Assembly (NCBI GenBank): GCA_036365515.1
Contig: CM070877.1
Location: 69,595,522 to 69,659,521, forward strand
DNA from: Torymus aiolomorphi
Taxonomy: Eukaryota > Arthropoda > Insecta > Hymenoptera > Torymidae
Direction of reading: 5' to 3'
DNA length: 64,000 nt
This document shows, piece after piece, positions 48,066-59,180 of the stretch (the first letter of the stretch is position 1; each line of letters begins with the position of its first letter). The position numbers were made by a program, and so were the translations under genes. The notes beneath the pieces are model-generated. The model was not told the origin of the DNA. It searched no databases and saw nothing but the letters and a program-made list of their open reading frames with translations.

Positions 48066-48250
48066 TGTGTTGATTTAAAAATACGATGTATTAAATGCAA
48101 GACGTGAGCCATTAATGGTAAAACAAGGTTCAAAACTTATTGTATGATGTAACTTATGTAACTTATTGAAAGATCGTGTGTGCACGACATGTAACTTATT
48201 GAAAGATATTGTAACGGTGTTCAACGACTCAGCGAAATTTTCGATTTTCT

Positions 48251-48256
48251 AATAAA
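48251..48256 (+). terminator. Possible polyadenylation signal
   Basis: aataaa lies 186 bases after the RING stop codon and before the right terminal repeat. Other aataaa runs nearby make the choice uncertain. Confidence 0.35.
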
Positions 48257-48413
48257 AAAAAGGATATAACATTCTATGTAATTTTTATGCTTGTGCCATT
48301 AAATAAATTACAAAAAAAAATTTATTACTTTTATATAGTATATTAAAGATTCCAAAATGTGCACTTCTTCTGGATTTCAATACTTCATTACAACGAGAGG
48401 TTTGTTTTATAAT

Positions 48414-48598
48414 TTTTATAGCACTGCGTGGCATAAATCCTCATTTATGTCACGCCTATCCGTGACATAAGTAGTCCATTATTGCACCGTGCTTATCACT
48501 ACACGGTGCAAAAATGGACTGCTAATGGCACGAATAGGCGTGACATGGCGGATTTATGCAGTCAGTGCTATAAAATAATGTACGATACACGTGTCATA
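48414..48598 (-). repeat. Right terminal inverted repeat of the MULE element
   Basis: It aligns with 37499-37694 in inverted orientation. It is also an internal hairpin: tagcactgcgtggcataaat with its complement, and caccgtgct with agcacggtg-like partners in the loop. It starts about 350 bases after the stop codon. Confidence 0.7.
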
Positions 48599-48599
48599 C

Positions 48600-50345
48600 T
48601 ATTTTATAATGGATGCGGAAGTAATATCAATATTCTATACTGTGGCCTGTGCTTGACTTCGGAGCGCTCGTTTTAGGTGATTTTTTCCTCTTAAGAAGGC
48701 GTTGAATGGACAACTAAGGATTTTTTTCTGTGCTTGATCGCCCAACGGGATGTAACGAAAAAAGCGAGACGCAGAAATCTGAGAAAGGGTCAGTTGCCAA
48801 AACAATAAGCGGCAGCACAATAAACTACAATTAGATATTTAAAATATTATCAAATACGAGAATTTTGCTTTCAGGAAAACGTTTTAAATTTATAATTTTT
48901 TACAAACCACGATAATATCGTAATGGAAGTATAAATATTTATAGATTGGTAGCAATTGTATCGATTTATTTTTCGCCTCGATGAGACCGACAACTTTCTG
49001 TAATAATAATTAACCACTAAAGAAGAATAAAATCACATTAAAATATTTTCTTTCTCATTTATATTGCAATCTTTGTATTATCGAATAGGGTAGATTTTTT
49101 TAGAAAACATCGGTACTTTTACAAAATATTTCCACTTATTGTGGTGGTAATGTACATACATGTTGTTTTACTACGCTATATAATTGTGAATAATAAAGTA
49201 AATAATTAAATTAACTTACCTTTAATATTATCTTAGAACATTGTATTACTACAAATATTACAGCTAAAAATTACTAATGTTTCAAATAAAATATATTTGT
49301 GACGATTTTGTATATATGAGAAATAGACATTTATGATTATATTAGTTTATGCTTGAGTTAATAAGCACAGATTAAGCTATCCATTAATCAACTATTGATC
49401 GTATCAATTAAATACTACTTTCTACATCATAACAACTATTTGAAAGCATTTTATTTAGACCTTATGTTACAAATGGGGTGTTATTTAAAAGACTTTTTCT
49501 TATCCTTGGTATAAAATTAACGATATTTTATTGTTAACGTGTTATTTGAAAAAGAAACCGTTATTAAAAAAAATAAATATATAACTGTAATCAAGTCATC
49601 TAAAAGTCTTACGATTACTTAAAATATCAATTTTATAAAGTGTAAATACCAAAATTTATTTCAGATTGATATATAATTATGAAATAAAACCAATGTTCGT
49701 TTTTATCCATAAAATTAGCTAAAAAATAGCTAATTTATGGTTAAGATTTCTAATAGGGATATTGTAAAAAAAAAAATTTCTGTCATAAATAAGAAAAAGT
49801 ATTAATTTAAAAATTTTTAAATTGTGCAGCAGCGTAACAGTCACTAGACAACATCTACAATTATCGTAGTATAGAACACTTGAAGGTATGTCTACATTAC
49901 ATATTATACTGTGTTATTATAAAATGGTAAATAAAAGAAAAAATGAAATTTCATCATTTCATTTATGGTTACAATTCAGAAATATATACTCTGTTCACTG
50001 TACTTTATACTTTTTTTATACAAATTCACCTTGTATCATTAATTTGAAACAATTGCACATTACATAGCATATATTTTTTAATTTTTTCCTTAGCAAGTTG
50101 CAAGTTTCCTTTAGCAAACGTTAAAATTGAATAGTAAATGAAGAATTTTTTTATACTTACGGTATCATTATTAACATAGATTATTAACATATATTTTTTT
50201 ACGACCATCGGATTGTAAGTAAACGATTATAAGAATAAATAATCCCTAAAGATCCAACATGAATCAGATGAAAAATCGGTCCCGTGTGAGGACTACTAAC
50301 GCCATCTCTTTGTGCCAATCAAATTTAATGGATGAGTTATATCAT

Positions 50346-50383
<38 letters not shown>

Positions 50384-51030
50384 TGCGTGTGTGTGTATCA
50401 GGACTACTAACGCCATCTCTTTGTACTAATCAGATTTAATGAGTTAGCTGAGTTATGTATATGTCGAAAGTTTGATCATTCTAAAAATAGTTGTCGCAAC
50501 TTTGGGCAATCGTTATGTCCTTTATCTAAATAGCTTACAGTCGAATATATGGATATAGTCATTATAATTTTTCTATTTTCTATATCTCGAAAGTAATATA
50601 ATTCTAGCATAATACCATAATTTTTGTTTTATTTTCGTGATAATTACATTCTTTTAACAACGTCATTCTTCAAAATTGATTTATAAATTAATCTACATTT
50701 TCATTTTCTTTTATCTAATTTTTCGATTATTTAGTCATTATTCTTACCATTTTTCTAATGAATGAGCGTTGATAATATTACGTGTGTTTAAAATCTTAGT
50801 CTCGAAATCGTGAACTAATGATTGATTTCGGATGATATATCGAAATGAATCGTTAGAAACGAGTTTCATTCCTTTTGAAATAGTATTGATGAAATTCGAT
50901 GTTTTGGACAGTAGGTGAATTGTTACATTCGAAAATATGATTTTCGTAATTTAGAATTTCGGAATTTTGCACAATCTTCACTAGCTTATGTCGGAATGGA
51001 GAACGTCTAGAGTTGACTTCAATTTTAAAG
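48600..51030. other. AT-rich DNA without a recognised gene
   Basis: Apart from the microsatellite at about 50349-50395 I see no repeat structure or supported exon in this 2.4-kb stretch. Confidence 0.5.
50287..50447. repeat. GT microsatellite between direct repeats
   Basis: gtgtgt runs from about 50349 to 50395. Copies of ggactactaacgccatctct lie on both sides, at 50289 and 50400, so the tract is flanked by a ~48-base direct repeat. Confidence 0.85.
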
Positions 51031-51238
51031 TGGATCGTCTAAACTTTGGACCCCCCCCCTGGTATACCTGCGACGACGGCAGAAGAAGCCCTCGAAGAAG
51101 AAAAGAGTGACCCGTTCCCGGGCTGACATGAGCAGTGAAGGCTCGCGGGTGGCGAGCGAAGAAGATAATGTGGAAAGGGGAAGGAAGCAGATAGTGGAGG
51201 TAATGGTGCACCAGTAGGAGGGGCCTACACCCTCAACG

Positions 51239-52165
51239 GTGAGTGTCACAAGCTCGCTAAGCGCCAACCGGAGCAACGCGGGTACTGTCCTGCGGACGCC
51301 AGGCGCTCACCCGGCAGTGACAACTTCTGTGTCAGTTCTGAGTGCGCCCAGAGTGACAGCAACCTACGATAATAGTCGATTTGTACTTCCCATGGCATCT
51401 ACGTGGGAGTACTATTCGGCTAGTTTATATCGGGGGCTGCCGCTTACTGAACCATTGCCACCTTCAGCCCTTCAGACTCAGACATCATTTAGAGCACCGC
51501 CAGCTCTCGTTCAAAGGGAGACTCCAGCGAGGAAGAAGGGGCTGACACAAAGGGAATGGTACACCCCAGGCCAGAATTGTGACGAGATACAGCAGATGTA
51601 TGACGTGGATGAGAGCAGTGAAGAGGAGAGTTACGTGGAGCCAGAGACAGTGTTGAAGAGGGAAAGGGATCAAAGCATTCGCTCGTCACACTTGGAGAGG
51701 GGAGGTAGCGGCACGACGTACAGACCAGTAGAGAATCCTCGGGGCGCCGGTACTTCGGACCATGAGAGGGTTAACCAGCTGCTGAAAAGGAAGTCATCGG
51801 GGCTCCCACGACGAAGACCTGTCAAGCCACCCCTCATGAAACGACTAAGTATTGAGGAAGAAACAGAGAACCGTCGGGAGACTGCCGAGGAGGGCTGGTA
51901 CGCTGGAGAGTGGAATGCGATTCCGGGGACAGCCCGAGAAATCTACAGGGAAGAAGAGGCAGAGGGTTCGCAGCATAACGATCTCGAGCAGTAGTGAGAG
52001 TGGAGAGAAATCGGAGAGGAACAGTTTAGCTCGTCGTGGACGTCGAGTCGTCAGCAAGACGGAGGACGACGAAGAAGTGGAGCCGAGAAGAAGGTGGAGA
52101 GCGACGCCTGCAGCGACTGAATCAAGTTCAGTCAAGAGGAGAAGGAGGATCATGAGGAGTTCTTA
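51239..52165 (+). pseudogene. gag-like N-terminal region
   Basis: A frame from 51239 to TAG at 51992 gives a Ser/Thr/Pro-rich then charged protein (for example DEIQQMYDVDESSEEE). An alternative frame continues with a Ser-rich, basic segment to 52164. The hand-over suggests a frameshift near 51940. No matrix domain can be named. The region is polar and probably disordered. Confidence 0.5.
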
Positions 52166-52861
52166 GAGCAGTTAGAGGACTATCGCGAGGGGGCAGGGCT
52201 CGGTGATCGAGAGCTACTCGGTGCTTTGCCCTGCATCTTGGCTAAGAGAGCTGGCAGGTAGTTTAGAACCACCCGACTGGATACTCATTCTTGGCTGGGA
52301 TTCCGTAAGGCCTTCAAGCATAAATTCGTCACTGAATACGACCGAGAAGATCTGTTGGATGATTTGAGGCGAAGGACTCAAGCTAAGGGCGAGAAGATCG
52401 ACACTTATCTCTCCAATGTTAACTACATCGTCTCCCGCTTCTAACGACCACCGTCCGAGAGGCAATTGGTGGAGACGGCGTATCGTAATATCCTTCCAGA
52501 ATATAGGAAAGCGATGCCCGACAAGCTAGTGGAGACCATGGAGGATTTGGAGAGGTATGGGCGTCGCTGGGAGAGGCAAAAGGAGTTGGATAGTCGTTAT
52601 CTCCCGCCGTCCCCAGCCGATAAGATGAGAGTGCTGGGAGCGGCGTTTTCGGACACTTCGAGTCGCCAAAAGAGCGCAGCGGTCGTGGAGAAGGGAGGAG
52701 AAGTAGAGGACGTTTCCTCGAAGCCTTTGAAGACAGGAGAGAAGAATGAAGCCAAGAAGGCGGCAAAAACGATCCGACCTACGGGCGGGAAGAAAAGTGA
52801 CGGAGAGTTAAAGCCGGGGACTGCGCAGCAGAAGATGCCAGATGAGCAGACGATGAAGTAA
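52155..52861 (+). pseudogene. gag capsid-like region with two stops
   Basis: The frame that includes HSWLGFRKAFKHKF, then LDDLRRRTQAKGEKIDTYL and then ETAYRNILPEYRKAM has the Trp-Phe-Phe and Gln-spaced pattern of the retrotransposon gag capsid domain. It is broken by TAG at 52259 and TAA at 52442 and then runs open to 52859. The C-terminal part is Lys/Glu-rich. Confidence 0.6.
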
Positions 52862-52929
52862 GAACAGGCGAGGACCTACGCTGCTGTGGTGCAAAGCTGA
52901 CCTGGGATCCAAGGGGGCCCTGGAAACTC

Positions 52930-53565
52930 TTGGCCTCCCTATGGAGCGAGGATATTGGAGCGAACCGTGGAGAGGGGCTGCGGCTCAGAGTCGGGGCCCT
53001 GGAGATTGGTGATCTGATCCTCCGAGAGGCGGGTATGGGCGCCAAGCTGGACCTAGCCAAACCCCGCTTACCGGAGGGGAGGAGAGGCCGTTTATGGATT
53101 TGCAACCTCTGTCAAACGGTAGGTCACAAAGCCTCTGTGTGCCCTAAAGTGGTCTGTTACTGGGGTAAGCGGAAGGGGCATACGGTGCGAAACTGTTCAA
53201 CACGTAATCAGCCTACCCAGCCTCCACGTGAGTGCTGTCAAAACTGTGACGCGCCGAATGTAACCTTCAAGACCTGTCCCAACTGCGCGCCATTACGAGC
53301 GAAGCTGGGAAACAGGCAGGCTGGGAGCGGGCATCTTAAATGTGCTTGTTCTCCAGCGACCCTTAGTGGAGTCAGAGAAGACTCGTGGAGACCGAGAAAG
53401 TGTAGAGAGAAAGGGGGAAGGAAAGAAGGTAGAGGGAGATGTACGCGCAGAAATAAGAGGTGAAGTGAGTTCCGTGGAGAAGGAGAGTGAAGCGAAAAAG
53501 GAGGGTGGAGAGAAAAAGCGGAGCTTAACAACAACGGAAACACAGAGGGAGAACGAGACGAGTAA
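52930..53565 (+). pseudogene. gag nucleocapsid: zinc knuckles, interrupted
   Basis: CNLCQTVGHKASVC is a canonical C-x2-C-x4-H-x4-C knuckle (about residues 58-71 of the frame from 52930). CYWGKRKGHTVRNC has the second Cys replaced by Gly, and CQNCDAPNVTFKTC has the His replaced by Val, so only the first knuckle is intact. Downstream the reading is Lys/Glu/Arg-rich and is cut by the insertion at 53566. Such knuckles bind the element's RNA. Confidence 0.75.
53555..53565. repeat. 11-bp target-site duplication, left copy
   Basis: gagacgagtaa at 53555-53565 is repeated exactly at 54032-54042 around the insert. Confidence 0.9.
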
Positions 53566-54031
53566 TTACAAAAAAAGACATATTTCCGAAATGATCTATA
53601 TAAAAAACAATAAAAATAGTATTAATAAAAAGGAAGATATCCAAAGACTAAGCACAATGTATTTTCCTATTATTAACGAACTTAATACCATATAACTCTT
53701 TATGTAAACATCGTCCGGTGTATATAAATACAGCATATGTGTTATTGTTTTCAGTCAATAATAACATCGGATCGACGAATGATATATACGTTTATTATTT
53801 TTGGTAATTTTGATTTTTGTATTCATGCGTCGTTGTTTAATTGTCTTTATATAGTTGAAAATAATTTTATATGTTAATTTATTTCTGTGTTTGAATAAAG
53901 GCCTGATGAGGTTGGCGTACTAAGCTAACGAAACGTTGCTAAAAAACACCCAAGATCTTTTCACTTTTGCCTCCAAAGATCGTCTTCAAGTACTTAACAT
54001 AAAAAATGGATGGCGTCATACCTTCAATATA
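53566..54031 (+). mobile_element. 466-bp retroposon insert with hammerhead-like core
   Basis: This AT-rich block interrupts the GC-rich gag/pol and is flanked by the 11-bp duplication gagacgagtaa. Near 53902 it reads cctgatgag, then gttggc-gtactaa-gctaac, then gaaac. That is CUGAUGA, a 6-bp stem II (with one G-U pair) and GAAA, the invariant core of a hammerhead ribozyme. I could not find convincing stem I and stem III partners. Hammerhead motifs are known in Penelope-like retroelements and in some SINE-like elements, and a target duplication of this length fits target-primed insertion. A SINE or truncated Penelope-like copy is the best guess. Confidence 0.7.
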
Positions 54032-54042
54032 GAGACGAGTAA
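54032..54042. repeat. 11-bp target-site duplication, right copy
   Basis: Exact repeat of 53555-53565. The retrotransposon's charged frame resumes here. Confidence 0.9.
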
Positions 54043-55093
54043 AAGGGAGAAGAGCGGCACGCCCAAGGCCAGACAGCCAGAGTTGGTTAAGCCAGAAGAG
54101 CGATTGTTAGTAGGCTCGGGAAGTGAGGAGTCCAGTGACGACGGGTGGCTCGAAGAGATCGTGGTGGAGCTGGAGAGTGTGAAGACAGAGGAAAGGAAAT
54201 CGCCCGTTGACGTGCTGCCATTCAAGGAGGACCAGGAGATTGACGTGGAGAGAAGGAGGAAAAAGGAAGTGGAGGAAAACAGAGAAGAAAAGAGACCAGA
54301 TGGTAGTGGAGAGAAGGAGTTAGAGGAGGACCCCGATGCTGTCGCGGGATTGTGCGGGGAGAACCGAAACTTCATTATGGTGAAGCTCAGTGGACAGGTT
54401 TACAAAGCATTGTTCGACCCGGGGGCGATGTTGTTGCTGGTTGGACCCAGCGTAGCAGAGCGGTTCGAGGACCGATTAGGAGATAGTTCCACGACGGTAC
54501 GCAACATCACCGGGGGAATCGCCAAGGTCATGGGTGTATTGAACGTGATGTTAGAAATCGATCATCACGCGGCTCCCCTACCGATGAAGGTTTTGCATAA
54601 TGAGATCATCTTAGGGATGGATTTTTGCAAATTGTTTAACGTGGACGCGCACCTCGGTAGAGGGGTGTGGAGAGTGAAGGAAGGGCGTTGGAGGACTTTT
54701 GCCAAGACGGGCGAGGAGAAAAACGCTGTTATTCACGCGGAATGCGCAGGGATTTCTGAGTTGGAGGAAGACGGACGAGAAACCGTGGAGAAATTGGTGG
54801 ACTGCTTACTGATTTACCCGGAGGGTGAGCGAAAAAGAGGAGTGACAACCTTGACCGAACATACGATAGATTTGCAAGGAACAAAGCCCTTTAAACACCA
54901 TCCTCGTCGAACATCACCTAAGATGCAGCAAGTGGCGATTGAGGAAGTGGAGCGGATGTTTAATGAAGGGATTATCGAGAGGTCGGCTAGCGACTATAGT
55001 AGTGCCCCGGTGATGATCAAAAAGTCCGACGGTACGTATCTTTTCTGTGTAGATTATCGAGATTTGAATAAGCTGACACGTTGTGATGCGTAA
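54040..55093 (+). pseudogene. Aspartic protease and N-terminal reverse transcriptase
   Basis: After a Glu/Lys-rich linker, the frame reaches KALFDPGAMLLLVGPS (near 54400), where the usual D-T/S-G is D-P-G, and later ILGMDFCKLFNVD, the second half of the protease fold. The RT begins with NEGIIERSASDYSSAPVMI and SDGTYLFCVDYRDLNK. The frame ends at TAA 55091-55093, at a position where the family normally has an aromatic residue, so a single point change explains the stop. D-P-G may already weaken the protease. Confidence 0.8.
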
Positions 55094-55623
55094 CCCATCC
55101 CGAACATGGATACGATTTTAGATAAGTCGAGACGGGCGAAGTTAATGACGAAGATTGACCTCAAGCATGCGTATCATCAAATTCCCTTGGAGAAAGCGAG
55201 CCGAAAGTATACCGCCTTCTCAGTGGCGGGATCGGGCCTGTGGCAGTTCACTCGGATGCCTTTCGGACTGATGAACGCGCCCAGTACGTTTCAGCGGCTG
55301 GTGGATTCGTTGTTCGGTCCTGAGATGCAACCGAATGTCTTCGGGTATCACGACGACATAATCATTGCCACAGAATCGTTTGAGGATCATCTGTATTGGA
55401 TTGAAGTAGTGTTGAAGGAGTTAGTGGGAGCTGGATTGGAGGTGAATAGAGAAAAGTGTGAGTTTTGCTGCTCACAAATCACCTACTTGGGGTTCCGGTT
55501 GGACCACGAAGGCTTACGACCGGACCCGGAGAAGGTGGCGCCAGTGGATAATTACCCCACCCCAAAGAATGTGAGGCAATTGCCCCGGTTATGGGGATGC
55601 CGGGGTGGTACTCACGATTCATA
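55094..55623 (+). pseudogene. Reverse transcriptase core (YHDD)
   Basis: The frame continues with IDLKHAYHQIPL, FTRMPFGLMNAPSTFQRLVD and the catalytic box GYHDDIIIA at about 55343-55369. Most Ty3/gypsy elements have a Leu before the two Asp residues, so the His here is unusual. ITYLGFRLDHEGLRPDPEKV follows. Near 55585 the frame is lost: the conserved G-x-P-G-W-Y region is read only in another phase, and a further shift lies near 55680. Confidence 0.85.
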
Positions 55624-55699
55624 AAGAATGAATCGGGATTAAAAATTCCACTGGTAAAATTGTTGAGAAAAGGGAGAGAGTGAAGTTGGAGAGAGGGGT

Positions 55700-56525
55700 A
55701 GGAAGAGACTTTTGAGCAGCTGAAGAGAGCGCTTGCATCGGTGCCGGTCCTGGCGAAGCCGGATTTCAGTAAGTCGTTTAAGGTGCAATGTGATGCCAGT
55801 GGATTCGTGTTGGGAGCAGTCCTAACGCAGGAGAGCGAAGACGGAGAGCACCCTATTGTGTATGTGATTCGAGTCTTGACCCCTGCCGAGAAGAATTACA
55901 CGACGTCCGAGAAAGAGTGTCTGGCCATGGTGTGGGAAATCAAAAAGCTAAGACCGTACTTGGAGGGCTATAAGTTCACAGTAGTGACCGATTACAGCAC
56001 TTTGAGATGGTTATGCAATCTCAAGGAACCGACCGGCAGATTGGTACGCTGGGCCCTACAGCTGCAACAGTGGGACTTCGACATCGTGCATCGCAAGGGA
56101 ACGCTCCATCAGGTGACCGATGCTCTCTCCAGAGCGCAGGAACCAGACGAGGTGGAGGTAGCCGGATTCGATGAGATTAAAGATCCGTGGTATTTGAAGA
56201 TGATAGAAGACGTAGAGAAATTCCCAGCCAAATATCAGCAGTGGAGAGTGGAAAATGTGTGTTTCTATAGGTATAGAGCGGCTCCATTATTGGATCCCGT
56301 GGAGTTTAGAGAAGAGAAGTGGAGATTGGTGGTGCCGGTGGAGCATCGAGCGAGAATGATGGAAGATGCTCATTGCACCCCATTCTTTGGCCACCTTGGC
56401 GTGGAGAAGACGTATGATAGAATAGCTCGGGATTACTACTGGAAGGGAGTCTACCATGACGTGCGAACCTTCATCCGGGAATGTGACTCCTGCCAGAAGT
56501 ATAAAGGACTACAAACGGGTCCTCA
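55700..56525 (+). pseudogene. RNase H and H2C2 zinc finger
   Basis: FEQLKRALAS and VPVLAKPDFSKSF lead into the RNase H domain: VQCDASGFVLGAVLTQ (first Asp), TSEKECLAMVWEIK (Glu) and VVTDYSTLRWL (Asp; the family usually has TDH). After the tether comes the integrase N-terminal finger, with two His in CTPFFGHLGVEKT context and Cys pair ECDSCQKYK near 56490. The frame is then shifted close to 56525. Confidence 0.8.
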
Positions 56526-57319
56526 GGGGGACACGAATAGTGGAGAGACCGTGGGCGGTAGTCGCGGTAGACACGATGGACTTCCCTCCGAGCAAGAGTC
56601 AGCATCGCTACTTGCTGGTTTTCCAAGACTTGTTCACTCGTTGGATTGAGGTGAAACCTCTTCGTAAAGCTGACGGAAAGTCTGTGGCGAGAGCAATGGA
56701 GGAGCTTATCTTGTTCCGTTGGGAGACCCCTGACTATTTGCTTAGCGATAATGGTAAGGGGTTCGATAACAAGTTCGTGAAGGGAATGCTGGAGGAATAC
56801 GGGGTGCGGCATGTGACCACACTACCTTATCACCCTCAGGCGAACCTGGTAGAACGAAGTAACCGTACTCTGAAAGCGATGATCTCCGGGTTTGTAGGCT
56901 CTGATCATCGCAACTGGGATTTGCACGTCCACGAATTCAGACACGCGGTTAACACTGCGGTGCAGGCGACTACCAAGAATTCGCCCGCATTTCTGAACTT
57001 CGAACTGCATCCGCGGTCCGTCAAGAGCTTGCGACGCGAGGTGGAGAGTAAGAGATTAGTGGAGAAAATCGATCCGTCGGTGTGGGAAGATAGAATGAAG
57101 CGACTGGATGCGTTGAGGGGCCTGGTGAGTCGGCACGCCGTCGAGGCCCCGTGTCTCCAGGAGAAACACCATAACAAAGGGAGAAAGGATGTAAAGTTTG
57201 AAGTGGATGATAAAGTGATGAGAAAGACGTATTATTTATCAGAAGTGGTGAAGAATTTTAATGCGAAGTTGGCCCCTAAGTACGATGGGCCATACGAAAT
57301 TGAGGAAATTCTATCATGA
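56525..57319 (+). pseudogene. Integrase core and C-terminus
   Basis: Asp in VVAVDTMDF, Asp in LLSDNGKGFDN and Glu in NLVERSNRTL form the D,D-35-E triad, with the usual TLPYHPQANL before the Glu. NFELHPRSVKSL and a late KLAPKYDGPYEIEEI, the chromodomain-less C-terminal barrel region, follow. The integrase itself is unbroken in this frame to TGA 57317. The enzyme would insert element cDNA into chromosomes. Confidence 0.85.
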
Positions 57320-58275
57320 GAACCAGGAGAGGATGGCCTAAGAGGGGCGGTTTCGAAGAACCGCACTCTCCATACCCGGAATTCCACGAGCACCCGGACG
57401 TCGCTAGCGACGGCGACCGGGGAGATCGTGGACATGGAGACGGGTCGAGTGCGGTCTTTTGTACCGCCCCGGCTCTTACCCCGCGTGAGTTTGGCAGATG
57501 AGGTGGAGAGGGAGTTGGTGGAGAGAGAAAGAGTGGAGGACGAGCAGAGAGAGCGTGAAAGGAGAGAGAATGAGAGGAAGGAGAGAGAAAGAGTTGAGAG
57601 TGAGAAGTAAGAGAGTGAGAGGAGGGACAATGGGAGAAAGGAGAAAGAAAGAGTGGACAGAGAGGAGGGAGAATGAGAGAAAAGAGAGAGAAAGAGTGGA
57701 TCAGAGTGAGAGAAAAGAGAATGAGAGAAGGGAGAAGGAAAGAGTGGAGAAGGGAGAGAGCAAGGATTGAAAGAGAAAGTGAAGAGCGGAAAAGGGTTGA
57801 AGATGAGAGAAAGGAAAGAGAGGGTAGAAAGGATCCGGATGGAAGAAGAGCGTGTGAAGCGAGTGAGGGTGGAGAGAGAGACGCGTGAAAGAGAGGATAG
57901 CTAGAGAAAGAGAAGAAGAGAGGGAGAGAATCGAGTGGGAAGAGCCGGAGAGAGTGAGAAGAAAAAAAACGAGGGAGGAAAGAAAATCGGTGGAGAAAGA
58001 GAGGGTAGAGAGATTTAGGAGGTCAAGAGTTGAGGTAGAAGGGGGAGAGCCGCGAGGAGGGTCCTCATCCTTGGGTGTGGCCGCCGCGGGGATTCGGCCC
58101 CTGGTAGTCTGCAACGCTGCCTTCGCGCTTCCTTTTGCTCCTTCGGAAGAGGGGCCGGAGGCGGAACAGGAGGCTTGCCAATCCCCAGACGGTTAGTAAT
58201 GGAGCGCCGGGGGGAGCTGGGCGCCCGCGCGACGACACTGAGGGTAGGGGACAGACGGCGCACAGTGGGCGGAAA
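57320..58275 (+). other. Arg/Glu-rich tail and 3' end of the retrotransposon
   Basis: From about 57480 to 58010 the DNA is a purine tract of gagagaa and gaggga repeats that can be read as Arg/Glu coiled-coil-like sequence in all forward frames. The rest to 58275 is GC-rich with tight hairpins and ends in gggcgg before AT-rich DNA. No LTR or clear polypurine tract boundary was identified. Confidence 0.6.
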
Positions 58276-58592
58276 CGTCAAAAAAATGGTCAAAATATCG
58301 GCTTCACGCGAATTTTGCATGAAAACTATTAATGACAGCAGATTTGGACTGCATATTTATAGCACTTATTCAGAGGCCGTTTCCACCAAATATCTGTATA
58401 ATGATTATTAACATGAAATCGTTGCAGTTTTAGAGCATTATCACGAAAATTCGATTTACCTGTTCAGTTGACGTATATTAGAAAATCACCCATGAGGTTT
58501 TCATACATATACATATGGATTTACAAGTTTTGCTAACTACTCATCTAAAAAATGGTATTACTTTTGTAAATTTAATATATTTAAATAATTTT

Positions 58593-59180
58593 TTTAACAA
58601 ATTATGGCAAAAACTAACTTTTGAAGATAATGATCTCTGATTTAATTTTTTTCGTGAAAAATTACCACTTATACGTTGTACGTCACTTAAATTATTATAA
58701 ACAATCATTAAATGTTATAATTGTCTTTATAATCACAAATAGGTGGTATTAACTCCATCGCATAAAAAAGATATATACATTTACAGATTTTGGAGTTTTT
58801 AATACCGGGTCTGGTATCAGTTTTATTAAATTAATTTATTTAAATAATTTCTTTAAACAAAATAAGTCAATATTCAACTTTTTTAAGACAATGATTTGTT
58901 ATTTAAGCTTTTTAGGAAAAGTATCGCGTTATTGAGAGCACCTTAGCGTTGACATATAATTGTCCTGTTTATGTACAAATTCTTCGACACCTTGCTGTAT
59001 GTAAACACGCGCAACTCTCAGTACTGAGCCTAAAATTTTTATAAAGACAACTACAACATTTAATGATTGTTTATAACAATTTAAGTGACGTACAACGTAT
59101 AACTTCGGTAATTTTTCACAAAAAAAATTAAATCGGAGATCATTATCTTCAAAAGTTAGATTTTGCCATAATTTGTTTAA
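58593..59180. mobile_element. Fold-back element, ~590 bp
   Basis: ttaacaaattatggcaaaa at the left and ttttgccataatttgtttaa at the right are inverted. The arms run about 140 bases (tacgttgtacgtcacttaaa mirrored by its complement). A diverged direct copy of the left arm lies at 58836-58925. The right end touches the TTAA of the next element. Confidence 0.7.

Larger units (their letters stand above)
37499..48598 (+). mobile_element. Phantom-type Mutator (MULE) element, ~11.1 kb, with RING-bearing transposase
   Basis: A multi-exon MULE transposase gene is bracketed by inverted repeats of about 190 bases: 37499-37694 and 48414-48598. The repeats align in inverted orientation along their whole length: gtgtatcgtacattat outermost, then tcacgcctat, the gccattagca block, and cgcagtgctata innermost. 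Each repeat is itself a hairpin. The Phantom group of Mutator elements, described in insects, is known for FLYWCH-bearing transposases and for fold-back-like complex termini, and both traits are visible here. No 8-11 bp target duplication was found, so the outermost ends may be slightly off. Other transposons sit inside the last introns. Alternative: two independent copies of the same hairpin MITE happen to flank the gene, but the shared bases outside the hairpin make that less likely. Confidence 0.65.
51030..58275 (+). mobile_element. Degenerate Ty3/gypsy-like retrotransposon
   Basis: A GC-rich block in AT-rich surroundings encodes, in order, a gag-like protein with CCHC knuckles, an aspartic protease, reverse transcriptase, RNase H, H2C2 zinc finger and DDE integrase. 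The gag-PR-RT-RH-IN order defines the Ty3/gypsy type. Several stops and frameshifts show that it is inactive. I found no pair of long direct repeats at the edges, so the LTRs are missing, truncated or too diverged to see. A 466-bp retroposon interrupts it at 53566. There is no envelope-like ORF. Confidence 0.85.

Noticed and set aside
51030..58275. Retrovirus with an envelope gene
   Set aside because: Only gag and pol domains are present. The region after integrase is a purine tract without signal peptide or membrane segments.
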